Assembly: GCA_030532575.1 (NCBI GenBank)
Contig: JAUNKV010000001.1
Location: 248,001-312,000 of the forward strand
Direction of reading: 5' to 3'
Length of the DNA: 64,000 bases
Source of the DNA: Propionibacteriaceae bacterium
GTDB taxonomy: Bacteria > Actinomycetota > Actinomycetes > Propionibacteriales > Propionibacteriaceae
Shown here: positions 1-8,095 of the stretch, in pieces
How the letters are laid out: each line of letters opens with the position of its first letter
Numbering within the stretch: the first letter of the stretch is position 1
Program-made: the position numbers and the translations under genes
Notes under the pieces: model-generated
Database searches by the model: none
Seen by the model: the letters and a program-made list of their open reading frames with translations, nothing else
What the model was told of the DNA's origin: nothing

Positions 1-1236
1 GACCCCCAACCGGTTGAGCCGATCCGCGAGATAGCCGACCGCCTCCGCATTGTTGAAGTCGGTCTGCCTGATCCAACGCTCCGGCTTGGCGCCGCGCACC
101 CGCCACAACCAGCCACCCTCACCGTCGCCCTGCTGCACGATGGTGAAGGAGTCGTCACTGGCGGCCCGACCAACCGGCTTCGGCCGGAGCACCGGGCGCG
201 GCTCGGGCCTCTCCTCCGCCAGCTGGGCGCGCCGGGCGGCCACGATCTCGGCCATCGCGAACCTCAGCTCATTCAGCCCCTGGCCGGTCTTGGTGGAGAT
301 CTCGAAGACCCGGTGGCCGCGCTCCTCCAACTCCGGCCTGACCATCTCGGCCAGCACGGGCGCATCCGGCAGGTCCATCTTGTTCAGCGCGACCAACCGC
401 ACCCGATCCTCCAGCCCGCCGTGGGCCGTGAGCTCTCCCTCGATGACATCGAGATCGCCGAGCGGCTCCCGACCCGGCTCCCAGGTCCCCAGGTCGATGA
501 CGTGGACGATGGCCTGGCAGCGCTCGATGTGGCGCAGGAAATCGAACCCCAGGCCCCTGCCCTCGGAGGCCCCCTCGATCAGCCCCGGCACATCCGCGAC
601 GGTGTAGGTCACCTCCCCGGCCACCACCACCCCCAGGTTCGGCACCAGGGTGGTGAACGGGTAGTCCGCGATCCTCGGCCGGGCCCGGGAGATCGCCGCG
701 ATGAGCGAGGACTTCCCCGCCGACGGGAAACCCACCAGGCCGACATCGGCCAACACCTTCAGCTCCAGCTGGATCAGCCGGGACTGCCCCTCCTCACCCA
801 GCAGGGCGAAACCGGGGGCCTTGCGCGCCGCGGTGGCCAGGGCCTCGTTGCCGAGTCCGCCCTTGCCCCCGACAGCGGCGACGAACTCATCGCCCACCTC
901 GGTCAGGTCCGCCAGATGCTCCCCCGTCGTCGCATCGGAGACCACGGTGCCAGCAGGCACCGCCAGCACGACGTCCTTGCCCTTGGCCCCGTGCTGGTGG
1001 TCCCCCCGGCCGGGCTGCCCGTTGGTGGCCTTGCGCACCGACTGCCGGTGGTACTCCACCAGCGAGTTGAGGTTCTCGCTCACCTGCAGGATCACCGAGC
1101 CGCCGTCGCCGCCGTTGCCGCCGTCGGGACCGCCGAGCGGTTTGAACTTCTCGCGATGCACCGACGCGCAACCGTGGCCGCCGTTTCCGGCCTGGACGGT
1201 CAGCCTCACACGGTCGACGAAGGACGGGATGGCCAT
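1..1236 (-). CDS. obgE: GTPase Obg, 3' end cut by the window
   Basis: Ribosome-associated GTPase acting in 50S assembly and stress responses. The N-terminus has the glycine-rich Obg fold (GGNGGDGGS-type repeats near residues 35-45). The G domain follows, with P-loop GFPSAGKSS near residue 165, switch region [15 protein letters not shown] (G3) and NKMD (G4). A C-terminal OCT-type extension is entered before the sequence runs off at base 1. The ATG at 1236 is preceded by an AGGAGG Shine-Dalgarno about 7 bases upstream. It lies downstream of rplU and rpmA, the classical rplU-rpmA-obg order, with a hairpin between rpmA and obg that may set relative expression. Only the start is complete; at least 412 codons are visible. 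Confidence 0.96.
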   Translation of the reverse strand, partial: MAIPSFVDRVRLTVQAGNGGHGCASVHREKFKPLGGPDGGNGGDGGSVILQVSENLNSLVEYHRQSVRKATNGQPGRGDHQHGAKGKDVVLAVPAGTVVSDATTGEHLADLTEVGDEFVAAVGGKGGLGNEALATAARKAPGFALLGEEGQSRLIQLELKVLADVGLVGFPSAGKSSLIAAISRARPRIADYPFTTLVPNLGVVVAGEVTYTVADVPGLIEGASEGRGLGFDFLRHIERCQAIVHVIDLGTWEPGREPLGDLDVIEGELTAHGGLEDRVRLVALNKMDLPDAPVLAEMVRPELEERGHRVFEISTKTGQGLNELRFAMAEIVAARRAQLAEERPEPRPVLRPKPVGRAASDDSFTIVQQGDGEGGWLWRVRGAKPERWIRQTDFNNAEAVGYLADRLNRLGV

Positions 1237-1268
1237 GCTTTCCTCCTGGATGAGGGATGGAAGACGAA

Positions 1269-1304
1269 AGCGACGGGCCCACCACAAGAGGTAGGCCCGT
1301 CGCT
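1269..1304 (-). terminator. Hairpin between rpmA and obgE
   Basis: An 11-bp perfect inverted repeat (AGCGACGGGCC / GGCCCGTCGCT) with a 14-base loop lies in the short rpmA-obg spacer. On the minus strand it is followed by a weakly T-rich stretch (TTTCGTCTT). It could be a partial terminator or attenuator that lowers obg relative to the ribosomal protein genes, or an mRNA-stabilising stem. No experimental support is visible. Confidence 0.6.
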
Positions 1305-1321
1305 CGTGCTCAGGTCGAGGA

Positions 1322-1579
1322 TCAGGCCTCGACCGGAGCGATGCTGACGACGCGGCGACCGCGCTTGACCCCGAAGGTCACGTGGCCGGCAGCGAGGGCG
1401 AACAGGGTGTCGTCGCCACCACGACCGACGTTGTCGCCGGGGTGGAAATGGGTGCCGTGCTGGCGCACGAGGATCTCCCCGGCACCGACCAGCTGTCCGC
1501 CGAAGCGCTTCACACCGAGGCGCTGGGCGTTGGAGTCACGACCGTTCCGCGTCGAGGACGCGCCCTTCTTGTGTGCCAT
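1322..1579 (-). CDS. rpmA: 50S ribosomal protein L27
   Basis: L27 is a large-subunit protein that reaches the peptidyl-transferase centre. The 85-residue product starts [16 protein letters not shown], the canonical L27 N-terminus, and contains the conserved [17 protein letters not shown] segment. There is no extra N-terminal presequence of the kind removed in some Firmicutes. It starts 12 bases after the rplU stop and is cotranscribed with it. Confidence 0.98.
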   Translation of the reverse strand: MAHKKGASSTRNGRDSNAQRLGVKRFGGQLVGAGEILVRQHGTHFHPGDNVGRGGDDTLFALAAGHVTFGVKRGRRVVSIAPVEA

Positions 1580-1591
1580 TGTGTTGCTACC

Positions 1592-1900
1592 TCAGTTCTT
1601 GATGTCGGTGACCTTGACCTGGGTGTACCGCTGGCGGTGCCCCTGGCGCTTCTTGTAGCCGGTCTTGTTCTTGTACTTCAGGATCCGAATCTTCGGCCCC
1701 TTGGACAGACCAAGCACCTCAGCGGTCACCAAGACCTTGCCGAGGGCTTTGGCGTCGGAGGTCACGGTGTCGCCATCGACCAGCAGCAGCGGCTGCAGGT
1801 TGACGGTCTCGCCGACGCCTTCAGACACCAGGTCGATGTCGAGGATGTCGCCAACAGCCACCTTGTGCTGGCGTCCGCCACTGCGCACGATCGCGTACAC
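1592..1900 (-). CDS. rplU: 50S ribosomal protein L21
   Basis: L21 binds 23S rRNA in the large subunit. The 102-residue product begins at GTG (1900), giving [14 protein letters not shown], the typical L21 N-terminus; a GAAGGT-type ribosome binding site lies upstream. The frame stays open for 46 more codons upstream, but that stretch does not resemble L21 and would be non-coding leader. The C-terminal [14 protein letters not shown] segment is typical of L21. First gene of the rplU-rpmA-obg unit. Confidence 0.97.
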   Translation of the reverse strand: MYAIVRSGGRQHKVAVGDILDIDLVSEGVGETVNLQPLLLVDGDTVTSDAKALGKVLVTAEVLGLSKGPKIRILKYKNKTGYKKRQGHRQRYTQVKVTDIKN

Positions 1901-2062
1901 GCCTGACCTACCTTCTTGGTTTCTCACGTCTGATTCCCCGGTAACCGTTGGGTTTCGGGGCTTGGCACCTGTCCACGCGCATGGGCATGGCTCAAAGCAC
2001 CGGGGGACAACTTTACGTCGCGCTCCCCCACCGGTCAAACCGATGAGGGAGCGTGTTGTGTG

Positions 2063-4693
2063 TCAGCTCTTCTTCCGACGGCGACCGCCCGACTTGCGCT
2101 CCCCGCCGTCGGCCGGGGCCTGGGAGTCCACCGGGTCCTCGAAGCGCAGGTACCCACCACCGTGGCAGTGGTCGCACTCCTCGGTGAAGGCCTCCGCCAG
2201 CCCGGTCCCGATGCGTTTGCGGGTGAGCTGCACCAACCCGAGGCTGGTGACCTCCGCCACCTGGTGCCGAGTACGATCCCGACCGAGGCATTCGACCAGC
2301 CGCCGCAGCAGCAGCTCCCGGTTGCTCGGCAGCACCATGTCGATGAAGTCGATCACGATGATGCCACCGAGGTCACGCAGCCGCAGCTGCCGCACGATCT
2401 CCTCAGCCGCCTCCAGGTTGTTGCTGGTCACGGTGGCCTCGAGGTTGCCCCCCGAGCCGGTGAAACGCCCGGTGTTGACGTCGATGACGGTCATCGCCTC
2501 GGTGCGGTCGATCACGAGCGACCCACCCGAGGGCAGGAAAACCTTGCGCTCCAGCGCCTTGGCGATCTGCTCGTCGATGCGATGCTCGGCGAAGATGTCG
2601 CGCCCATCCTCGCCCGGCTCGTAGCGCTCCACCCGATCCGCCAGGTGCGGGGCGACATGGCTGACATAGGCGGTGATCGCCTCGTAGGCGTCGTCTCCCT
2701 GGATGGTGAGCCTGCGGAAGTCCTCGGTGTAGAGGTCGCGCACGATGCGCAGCGTCAGATCGGGCTCCGCGTACAGGGCCTCGGGGGCCTTGCCCGCGGC
2801 CACCTTCTTCTCGATGACCTCCCACTGGGCCTTCAGCCGGTTGACGTCACGCACCAGCTCCTCGGCGGCCACGCCCTCGGCAGCGGTACGCACAATCACC
2901 GACTCGTCGTCGGAGATCAACTCGCCGAGGATCTGCCGCAGCCTGGCGCGCTCGCTGTCCGGGAGCTTGCGGGAGATGCCCGACAGGTGCCCGCCGGGCG
3001 AGTAGACGATGTAGCGGCCCGGCAGGGAGATGTGTCCGGTCAGTCGGGCACCCTTCGCACCGACCGGGTCCTTCGTGACCTGCACCAGCACGGCCTGCCC
3101 GGACTTGAAGACCTTCTCCACCTTGCGGTCCTCTGCGGTGACCCCGAAGGAGTCCCAGTCCACCTCGCCCGCGTACAGCACGGCGTTGCGACCCCGGCCG
3201 ATGTCGATGAAGGCGGCTTCCATGCTGGGCAGCACGTTCTGCACCCGCCCCAGGTAGACGTTGCCGATCAGCGAGGTGGCAGAGGCCCGGTCCACGTAGT
3301 GCTCCACCAGCACCCCGTCCTCCAGGACGGCGAGCTGGGTGTAGTTCTCACGCTGCCGGATCACCATCTGCCGATCCACGGATTCACGCCTGGCCAGGAA
3401 CTCCGCCTCGCTCAGGATGGGGGCCCGGCGACGCCCGGCGGCTCGGTTCTCCTTGCGACGCTGCCGCTTCGCCTCCATCCGGGTGGAGCCCTCGATACCG
3501 GTCACCTCGTCGTCGGAACTGGTCTTCGCCTCCGTCGAGCGACGGCGACGACGGCGACGACGCCTGGTTCCGGTCTCCTCCTCGGCATCCTCCGTGGTCT
3601 CACCGCTGTCGGTGGGCTCCGCGTCCTCCTCCGAGTCCTCGCCCTCCTCGGTCTCCTCCTCGGGTTCCTCCGCGGTCCCCTCATCCGTTTCACGGCCACG
3701 ACGACGGCGACGACCGCCACGACGGCGACGGCGACGGCCGGGACGCTCGTCCTCCTCCAGGGCCTCGGCGCCGTCGGTGGCCTCGACCTCATCCGCCTCG
3801 ACAGCCTCACTCTCCTCGCCGTCGGTGGCCCCAGCGGGCTCCTTGACCTCGGCGATGGCGTCGGCCAGCTTGGCCAGGCTCTCGGTGCGCCCCTCGGCGG
3901 TCACCGCGAACGGGTCCTTCATCGTGGCGCGGCGGCTCCTGGCGGCCTCCTCGGCCATCCGCAGCGCAGCCGCGATGCCATCCTCGTCCTCGACGGTCTG
4001 AGCGGCCTGATCCGAGGCCTCGTTCTGCTCCGCCACCTCCACGGGAGTCTCAGGGGAAGCCTCCTCCACGGCGCGGCCACGACCACGACCGGAGCGGCGA
4101 CGGCGACCACGCGGCGCGGTCTCCTCCTCAGGGACCGCCTCCTCGGGTGCAGCCGAGGTCACGGCCTCCTTGACCTCCGCCCTGGTCTCCAGCTCGGTCT
4201 CTGCCTTGACCTCCGCCTTGTTCTCAGGCCCACCGGCTGCGCGGGTGGCGCGACGACGACGCTGCCTGGGGGCAGGCTCGTCGGTGTCGATCTTGACCAG
4301 CGTGCCCGAGTGGGCCGCCGGAGCGGCGGTGGTGGTGACGGGGGTCTCGGCTTCCGGGGTCACGACCTCCACGGGCGGACCGGCAGGGCGCGAGGCAGCG
4401 CGGCGACGGCGCGTCGGCCGGGCGACCTCCGGCAGGGCCTCCTGTTGAGGTTCCGGCAGGAGCTCGGGCTGCACCTCAGCTGCGCCCTCCTCCGGCACCT
4501 CCTGTGCCACACGGCTTGCCAGAACAGCGTCGATGGCCTCGGGCGGGACCACCGAGGATGCGCTCTTCACCTGGTGCCCGAGCTCAGCCAGCTCGACCAG
4601 CAACTCCTTGCTGGTGACGGCGATGTGCTTGGCCAGCTGATGGACGCGGGGGCGCTCAGGCAGGGTGGCATCGTTGGATGTGGGTTCAGTCAT
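2063..4693 (-). CDS. rne: Ribonuclease E/G family endoribonuclease
   Basis: Single-strand-specific endoribonuclease for mRNA decay and rRNA/tRNA maturation. The start chosen is ATG 4693, with AAGGAG 7-8 bases upstream; 24 more in-frame codons lie above it without family similarity. Product is 876 residues. Residues ~10-50 (RPRVHQLAKHIAVTSKELL) look like an IF2-N-type helical domain. A long low-complexity region of Glu/Ala and Arg blocks (RRRRRGGRRRRR) follows, then an S1 domain (~470-560). The catalytic core carries DVNTG (~738) and DFID (~781) acidic residues, and a Zn-link-like CDHCHGGG is at ~839. The architecture, with the disordered part N-terminal, is the actinobacterial type. It lies just upstream of rplU. 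Confidence 0.95.
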   Translation of the reverse strand: MTEPTSNDATLPERPRVHQLAKHIAVTSKELLVELAELGHQVKSASSVVPPEAIDAVLASRVAQEVPEEGAAEVQPELLPEPQQEALPEVARPTRRRRAASRPAGPPVEVVTPEAETPVTTTAAPAAHSGTLVKIDTDEPAPRQRRRRATRAAGGPENKAEVKAETELETRAEVKEAVTSAAPEEAVPEEETAPRGRRRRSGRGRGRAVEEASPETPVEVAEQNEASDQAAQTVEDEDGIAAALRMAEEAARSRRATMKDPFAVTAEGRTESLAKLADAIAEVKEPAGATDGEESEAVEADEVEATDGAEALEEDERPGRRRRRRGGRRRRRGRETDEGTAEEPEEETEEGEDSEEDAEPTDSGETTEDAEEETGTRRRRRRRRRSTEAKTSSDDEVTGIEGSTRMEAKRQRRKENRAAGRRRAPILSEAEFLARRESVDRQMVIRQRENYTQLAVLEDGVLVEHYVDRASATSLIGNVYLGRVQNVLPSMEAAFIDIGRGRNAVLYAGEVDWDSFGVTAEDRKVEKVFKSGQAVLVQVTKDPVGAKGARLTGHISLPGRYIVYSPGGHLSGISRKLPDSERARLRQILGELISDDESVIVRTAAEGVAAEELVRDVNRLKAQWEVIEKKVAAGKAPEALYAEPDLTLRIVRDLYTEDFRRLTIQGDDAYEAITAYVSHVAPHLADRVERYEPGEDGRDIFAEHRIDEQIAKALERKVFLPSGGSLVIDRTEAMTVIDVNTGRFTGSGGNLEATVTSNNLEAAEEIVRQLRLRDLGGIIVIDFIDMVLPSNRELLLRRLVECLGRDRTRHQVAEVTSLGLVQLTRKRIGTGLAEAFTEECDHCHGGGYLRFEDPVDSQAPADGGERKSGGRRRKKS

Positions 4694-4866
4694 CCTGACT
4701 CCTTCAGGCGCGGCTGCGCCGGGATCGGGCGCAGCACGCTGCGCCGTACAAGACTTCAAGGTCACCCGGAGAAGCCCGGGAGTCGCCGCGGTCGAATCAT
4801 CTCGTCGCGGTCTTCAACTCCTTGGGGCCACCTCGGCGGGAGCACCGGCGGTGCAAGACCTGTGCC

Positions 4867-5586
4867 CTATTGTTCCACAGATTTCAGGTTCAACGGGTCC
4901 TCAATGCCCGTTTCCCCCAATGGACCCTGCCGAAGCCTCGTCAACAGCGCTCGGGTCGCCGGGATTTGGGGCTCCAGGCGACGCAGCACCGTCATCACGT
5001 CGTCGGGTCTGACCAGGGGGGTGAGGTGCTGCAGCCGCATCACCACGTGCTCATCATCGGTTGCCCGCGCATCGAGCACCGCCGCCCGGACATCGAAGGT
5101 GCGCATCCCGTTCTTGGTCATCCGCTCGACCACCTGGGTCTCGGAGTCCAACAGCGTCTGAAGCGCACCGGCCAAGGTTCCCGGCGGGCATTGAGGCAGG
5201 GTCACCTCCCAGTCCGAGGCCTGGAGCAGATCGCTCAACGACTCTCGCACCGCATCAGCGGCATCCAGGAACACCAGCCCCCGGGGCATCACAGCGTTGA
5301 GCGCATCCTGCACCTTGCCCGGATCACACTCCGCCGCCAACGCCAGCTCCACGTACTCGGCCTCGCTCGCCGCCGAGGTCGGGGCCGAGTTGGCATAGGA
5401 GATGCGCGGATGGGGGTTGAAGCCGGAGGAGTAGGCCATTGGGATCGAGGCCCGACGCAGCGCCCGCTCCAGGATTCGCCCGAAATCCCGGTGGGAGGTG
5501 AACCGGGCCGCACCGCGTCGGGCGTAGCGGAGTCGGATTCGCTGCACCGGCGGTGCCTGCTGGATGGGAGGTTGCTTCTTGGCCAC
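4867..5586 (-). CDS. DUF2344 / TIGR03936 radical-SAM-linked protein
   Basis: Begins QRIRLRYARRGAARFTSHRDF and contains FNPHPRISYA, both hallmarks of the TIGR03936 family, whose members are encoded beside or fused to TIGR03960 radical SAM proteins. The biochemical role is unknown; an RNA-modification role is sometimes suggested. I chose GTG 5586 (239 residues), because the frame open further upstream overlaps the divergent gene at 5643. In many actinobacteria this gene directly follows the radical SAM gene; here two unrelated plus-strand genes separate it from its presumed partner at 8054-10009. Confidence 0.85.
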   Translation of the reverse strand: MAKKQPPIQQAPPVQRIRLRYARRGAARFTSHRDFGRILERALRRASIPMAYSSGFNPHPRISYANSAPTSAASEAEYVELALAAECDPGKVQDALNAVMPRGLVFLDAADAVRESLSDLLQASDWEVTLPQCPPGTLAGALQTLLDSETQVVERMTKNGMRTFDVRAAVLDARATDDEHVVMRLQHLTPLVRPDDVMTVLRRLEPQIPATRALLTRLRQGPLGETGIEDPLNLKSVEQ

Positions 5587-5642
5587 GGAGTCTGATCCTA
5601 TCCCGCGTGGACTGATGGCCCGGCACACGCAAGGATGGACCC

Positions 5643-6881
5643 ATGGCGAACTGGCTGCTCTCCCCTGACCACTTCCACTGGCTGCGCCAGGAGACCCGTC
5701 GTCTCCTGGACTTCGCGCGGAACTGCCCCGTGCCGGGTGCCGGGGCCGCGTGGCTGAACAGCGACGGCAGCTTGGACCTGGAACGCCCGCCCGCAACCTG
5801 GGTCACCTGCCGCATGGTGCACTGCTATGCGCTCGGCCATCTGCTGGGGATTCCCGGCTCCCGCACCGTCGCCGAGTCCGCCATGACGGGGCTCACCGGT
5901 GCGCTGCGTGATGCCGAACACGGCGGCTGGTTCGACGACGCCTCCGGGGACGGCCCAGCCGGGAAGCAGGCCTACGCCCACGCCTTCGTGGTGCTGGCCG
6001 CCAGCTCCGCGGTCGCCGCTGAACTCGACGGCGCCACCGAGCTGCTGCAGGAAGCCCTCACCGTCTACGAGACCCATTTCCTGGACGACGACGGTCTGGT
6101 CATCGACTCCTGGAACCGGGACTTCACCACAGCCAGCGACTACCGGGGCATCAACGCGACGATGCACGGTGTCGAGGCGCTGCTGGCTGCAGCCGATGCC
6201 ACCGGCGACCCACACTGGCTGCGCCGGGCTGCCCGCCTGGCTGCCTTCGCCGCCCATCAGGCCGCGTCGAACCGGTGGCGGATGCCGGAGCACTTCAGCG
6301 CACAGTGGGAGTTCCTGCCCGACTACAACGAGGACCGCCCAGCCGATCAGTTCCGCCCCTACGGCGCGACCGTCGGGCATGGTTTGGAATGGGCCAGGCT
6401 GCTGCTCCACGTGGAGGCCGCCCTCAGCGACACCGCCCTGCTGGAGCTCCCCGGCCCGAGCAAGGGCTGGGAGCACGCCGCGCAGAAGCTCTACAAGCGG
6501 GCCATCTCCGATGGGTGGGGTCGCAACGGGCACCCCGGCTTCCTCTACACCACCAACTGGGATGGCGTCCCCGTCGTCGAGGATCGGCTCCACTGGGTGA
6601 CGGCCGAGGCCATCGGTGCCGCCGCGACGCTGTGGCATCGAACCGGCAGGAAACGCTACGCCCGCGACTACGCCCGCTGGTGGGACTTCGCCGCCACTCA
6701 CCTGCTCGACCTCGAGGCCGGGTCCTGGCACCACGAACTGGACCCGATGAACCAGCCCGCTGGCACGGTGTGGCCGGGCAAACCTGACCTCTACCACGCC
6801 CTGCAGGCCTCACTGATCCCCACCCTGCCGCTCAGCCCGGTGATGGCCTTCGCCCTGCGCGATGCCGAGGGCCTGCGTTGA
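5643..6881 (+). CDS. AGE-family sugar isomerase, YihS-like
   Basis: An (alpha/alpha)6-barrel isomerase of the N-acylglucosamine 2-epimerase superfamily. At 412 residues it matches the length of E. coli YihS (sulfoquinovose/mannose isomerase). Family landmarks are present in order: VTCRMVHCYA near the N-terminus, INATMHGVEA (catalytic-type His), RPYGATVGHGLEW (second His) and GSWHHELDP (third His). The likely reaction is aldose-ketose isomerisation such as mannose-fructose or sulfoquinovose-sulfofructose; the sequence does not separate these. It overlaps the downstream MFS transporter by 4 bases, so the two are translationally coupled. No sulfoquinovose pathway kinase or aldolase is nearby, which favours a general hexose isomerase. 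Confidence 0.85.
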   Translation: MANWLLSPDHFHWLRQETRRLLDFARNCPVPGAGAAWLNSDGSLDLERPPATWVTCRMVHCYALGHLLGIPGSRTVAESAMTGLTGALRDAEHGGWFDDASGDGPAGKQAYAHAFVVLAASSAVAAELDGATELLQEALTVYETHFLDDDGLVIDSWNRDFTTASDYRGINATMHGVEALLAAADATGDPHWLRRAARLAAFAAHQAASNRWRMPEHFSAQWEFLPDYNEDRPADQFRPYGATVGHGLEWARLLLHVEAALSDTALLELPGPSKGWEHAAQKLYKRAISDGWGRNGHPGFLYTTNWDGVPVVEDRLHWVTAEAIGAAATLWHRTGRKRYARDYARWWDFAATHLLDLEAGSWHHELDPMNQPAGTVWPGKPDLYHALQASLIPTLPLSPVMAFALRDAEGLR

Positions 6882-8095
6882 CACCCGGCACCGCGCACCC
6901 TCTCATGGGGGCCGCGCTGCTGCTGCTCGCCTTCAACCTGCGCCCGGTGGCGGTCTCCGTCGGGCCAGCCCTGGCCCAGATCCAGGCTGATCTGGGGCTC
7001 GGACCCACCCTCGCCGGGGTGCTGACGGCCCTGCCCTCGCTGTGCTTCGCCGTCGTGGGTGCCATCGCCCCGTGGCTGGCGCACCGTATCGGCGCCCACC
7101 GTGCCATCGGGGTCGCCTATGTGCTGCTGATCTCCGGTCAGCTCGTGCGGGCCGCCGTGGATGGGCCGTGGCTGTTCCTCACCTGCTCGATGATCGCCCT
7201 GTCCGGGATGGCCCTGGCCAACATCCTGCTGCCCTCCCTGGTGCGGCTCCACTTCCCCAACCGGGTCGGCCTGGTCACCAGCCTGTACTCGTTGTCGCTG
7301 GCCCTGGGGCTGACGCTCGCCAGTGCCGTGACCATCCCGATGGCCAATGCGCTGGGCGGGTGGCGGGCTGCGTTCACCGCTGGCTCCCTGGTCGCGGTCG
7401 CCGCCGCGGTGGTCTGGCTGCCGCTGCTGAGGCTGGGGCGCCCCCACCTGCACACCAACCACTCCCAGTTCTTCGTGCGCGTGGTGGCCCGCAGCCGGAA
7501 CGCCTGGGCACTGGCATTGTTCTTCGCCCTCCAGTCGGCGGCCGCCTACACCATCTTCGGTTGGTTGCCGAGCATCTACCAGGCCGCCGGGATGAGTGAG
7601 GCCGATGCCGGTTTCATGCTGGCCATCACGACGGGGGCCGGGATCGTCCCGGCCTTCCTGCTGCCCGCCTACGTCGCCCGACGGCCCCAGCCCCGCCTGA
7701 TGTTGCTGGCGCTCTCGGCCGCGATGGCCGCCTCCTTCCTGGGGTTGCTGGTGGCACCGACGACCCTGCCGTGGCTCTGGGCCCTGTTGGCCGCTGCCGG
7801 GCTGTCCACCTTCCCGCTGTTCCTGGCGCTGCTCGGGCTGCGGGCCGACACCCCGGCCGGGACGGCGGCCCTGTCCGGCTTCGTGCAATCGGTGGGCTAC
7901 CTGCTGGCCTCGGTCGCCCCCTTCGTCTTCGGGCTGCTGCAGGAGGCGACCGGCGGGTGGACCTGGCCGCTGCTGATGCTGCTGGTGCTCACGGTCCCCA
8001 TGACCATCACGGGGCTCATCAGCTGCCGAGACTGGCGGATCGAGACCGAGCCGTCAGTCTCGGCCCAGGTCGGGGTGCAGCACCGGCAGGGGTAG
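6878..8095 (+). CDS. MFS transporter, CynX/NimT-like
   Basis: A 12-helix major facilitator protein of 405 residues. The opening AFNLRPVAVSVGPAL and a first half with LPSLCFAVVGAIAPWLAHRIG resemble the CynX/NimT (cyanate/2-nitroimidazole) group. The start appears to be TTG 6878, overlapping the isomerase stop (TTGA); an ATG at 6905 is an alternative. Being coupled to a sugar isomerase suggests sugar or sugar-acid transport, but this is inference. The 3' end converges on and overlaps the radical SAM gene by 42 bases. Confidence 0.85.
   Translation: MTPGTAHPLMGAALLLLAFNLRPVAVSVGPALAQIQADLGLGPTLAGVLTALPSLCFAVVGAIAPWLAHRIGAHRAIGVAYVLLISGQLVRAAVDGPWLFLTCSMIALSGMALANILLPSLVRLHFPNRVGLVTSLYSLSLALGLTLASAVTIPMANALGGWRAAFTAGSLVAVAAAVVWLPLLRLGRPHLHTNHSQFFVRVVARSRNAWALALFFALQSAAAYTIFGWLPSIYQAAGMSEADAGFMLAITTGAGIVPAFLLPAYVARRPQPRLMLLALSAAMAASFLGLLVAPTTLPWLWALLAAAGLSTFPLFLALLGLRADTPAGTAALSGFVQSVGYLLASVAPFVFGLLQEATGGWTWPLLMLLVLTVPMTITGLISCRDWRIETEPSVSAQVGVQHRQG

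Noticed and set aside
3540-3750. CGACGACGG-type short repeats that could be a satellite
   Set aside because: They encode the poly-Arg blocks of RNase E and are explained by codon bias.
2060-5161. A 1033-codon plus-strand open frame opposite rne
   Set aside because: It has no family similarity and mirrors the Arg/Glu-rich codons of rne; long antisense frames are expected in GC-rich coding DNA.
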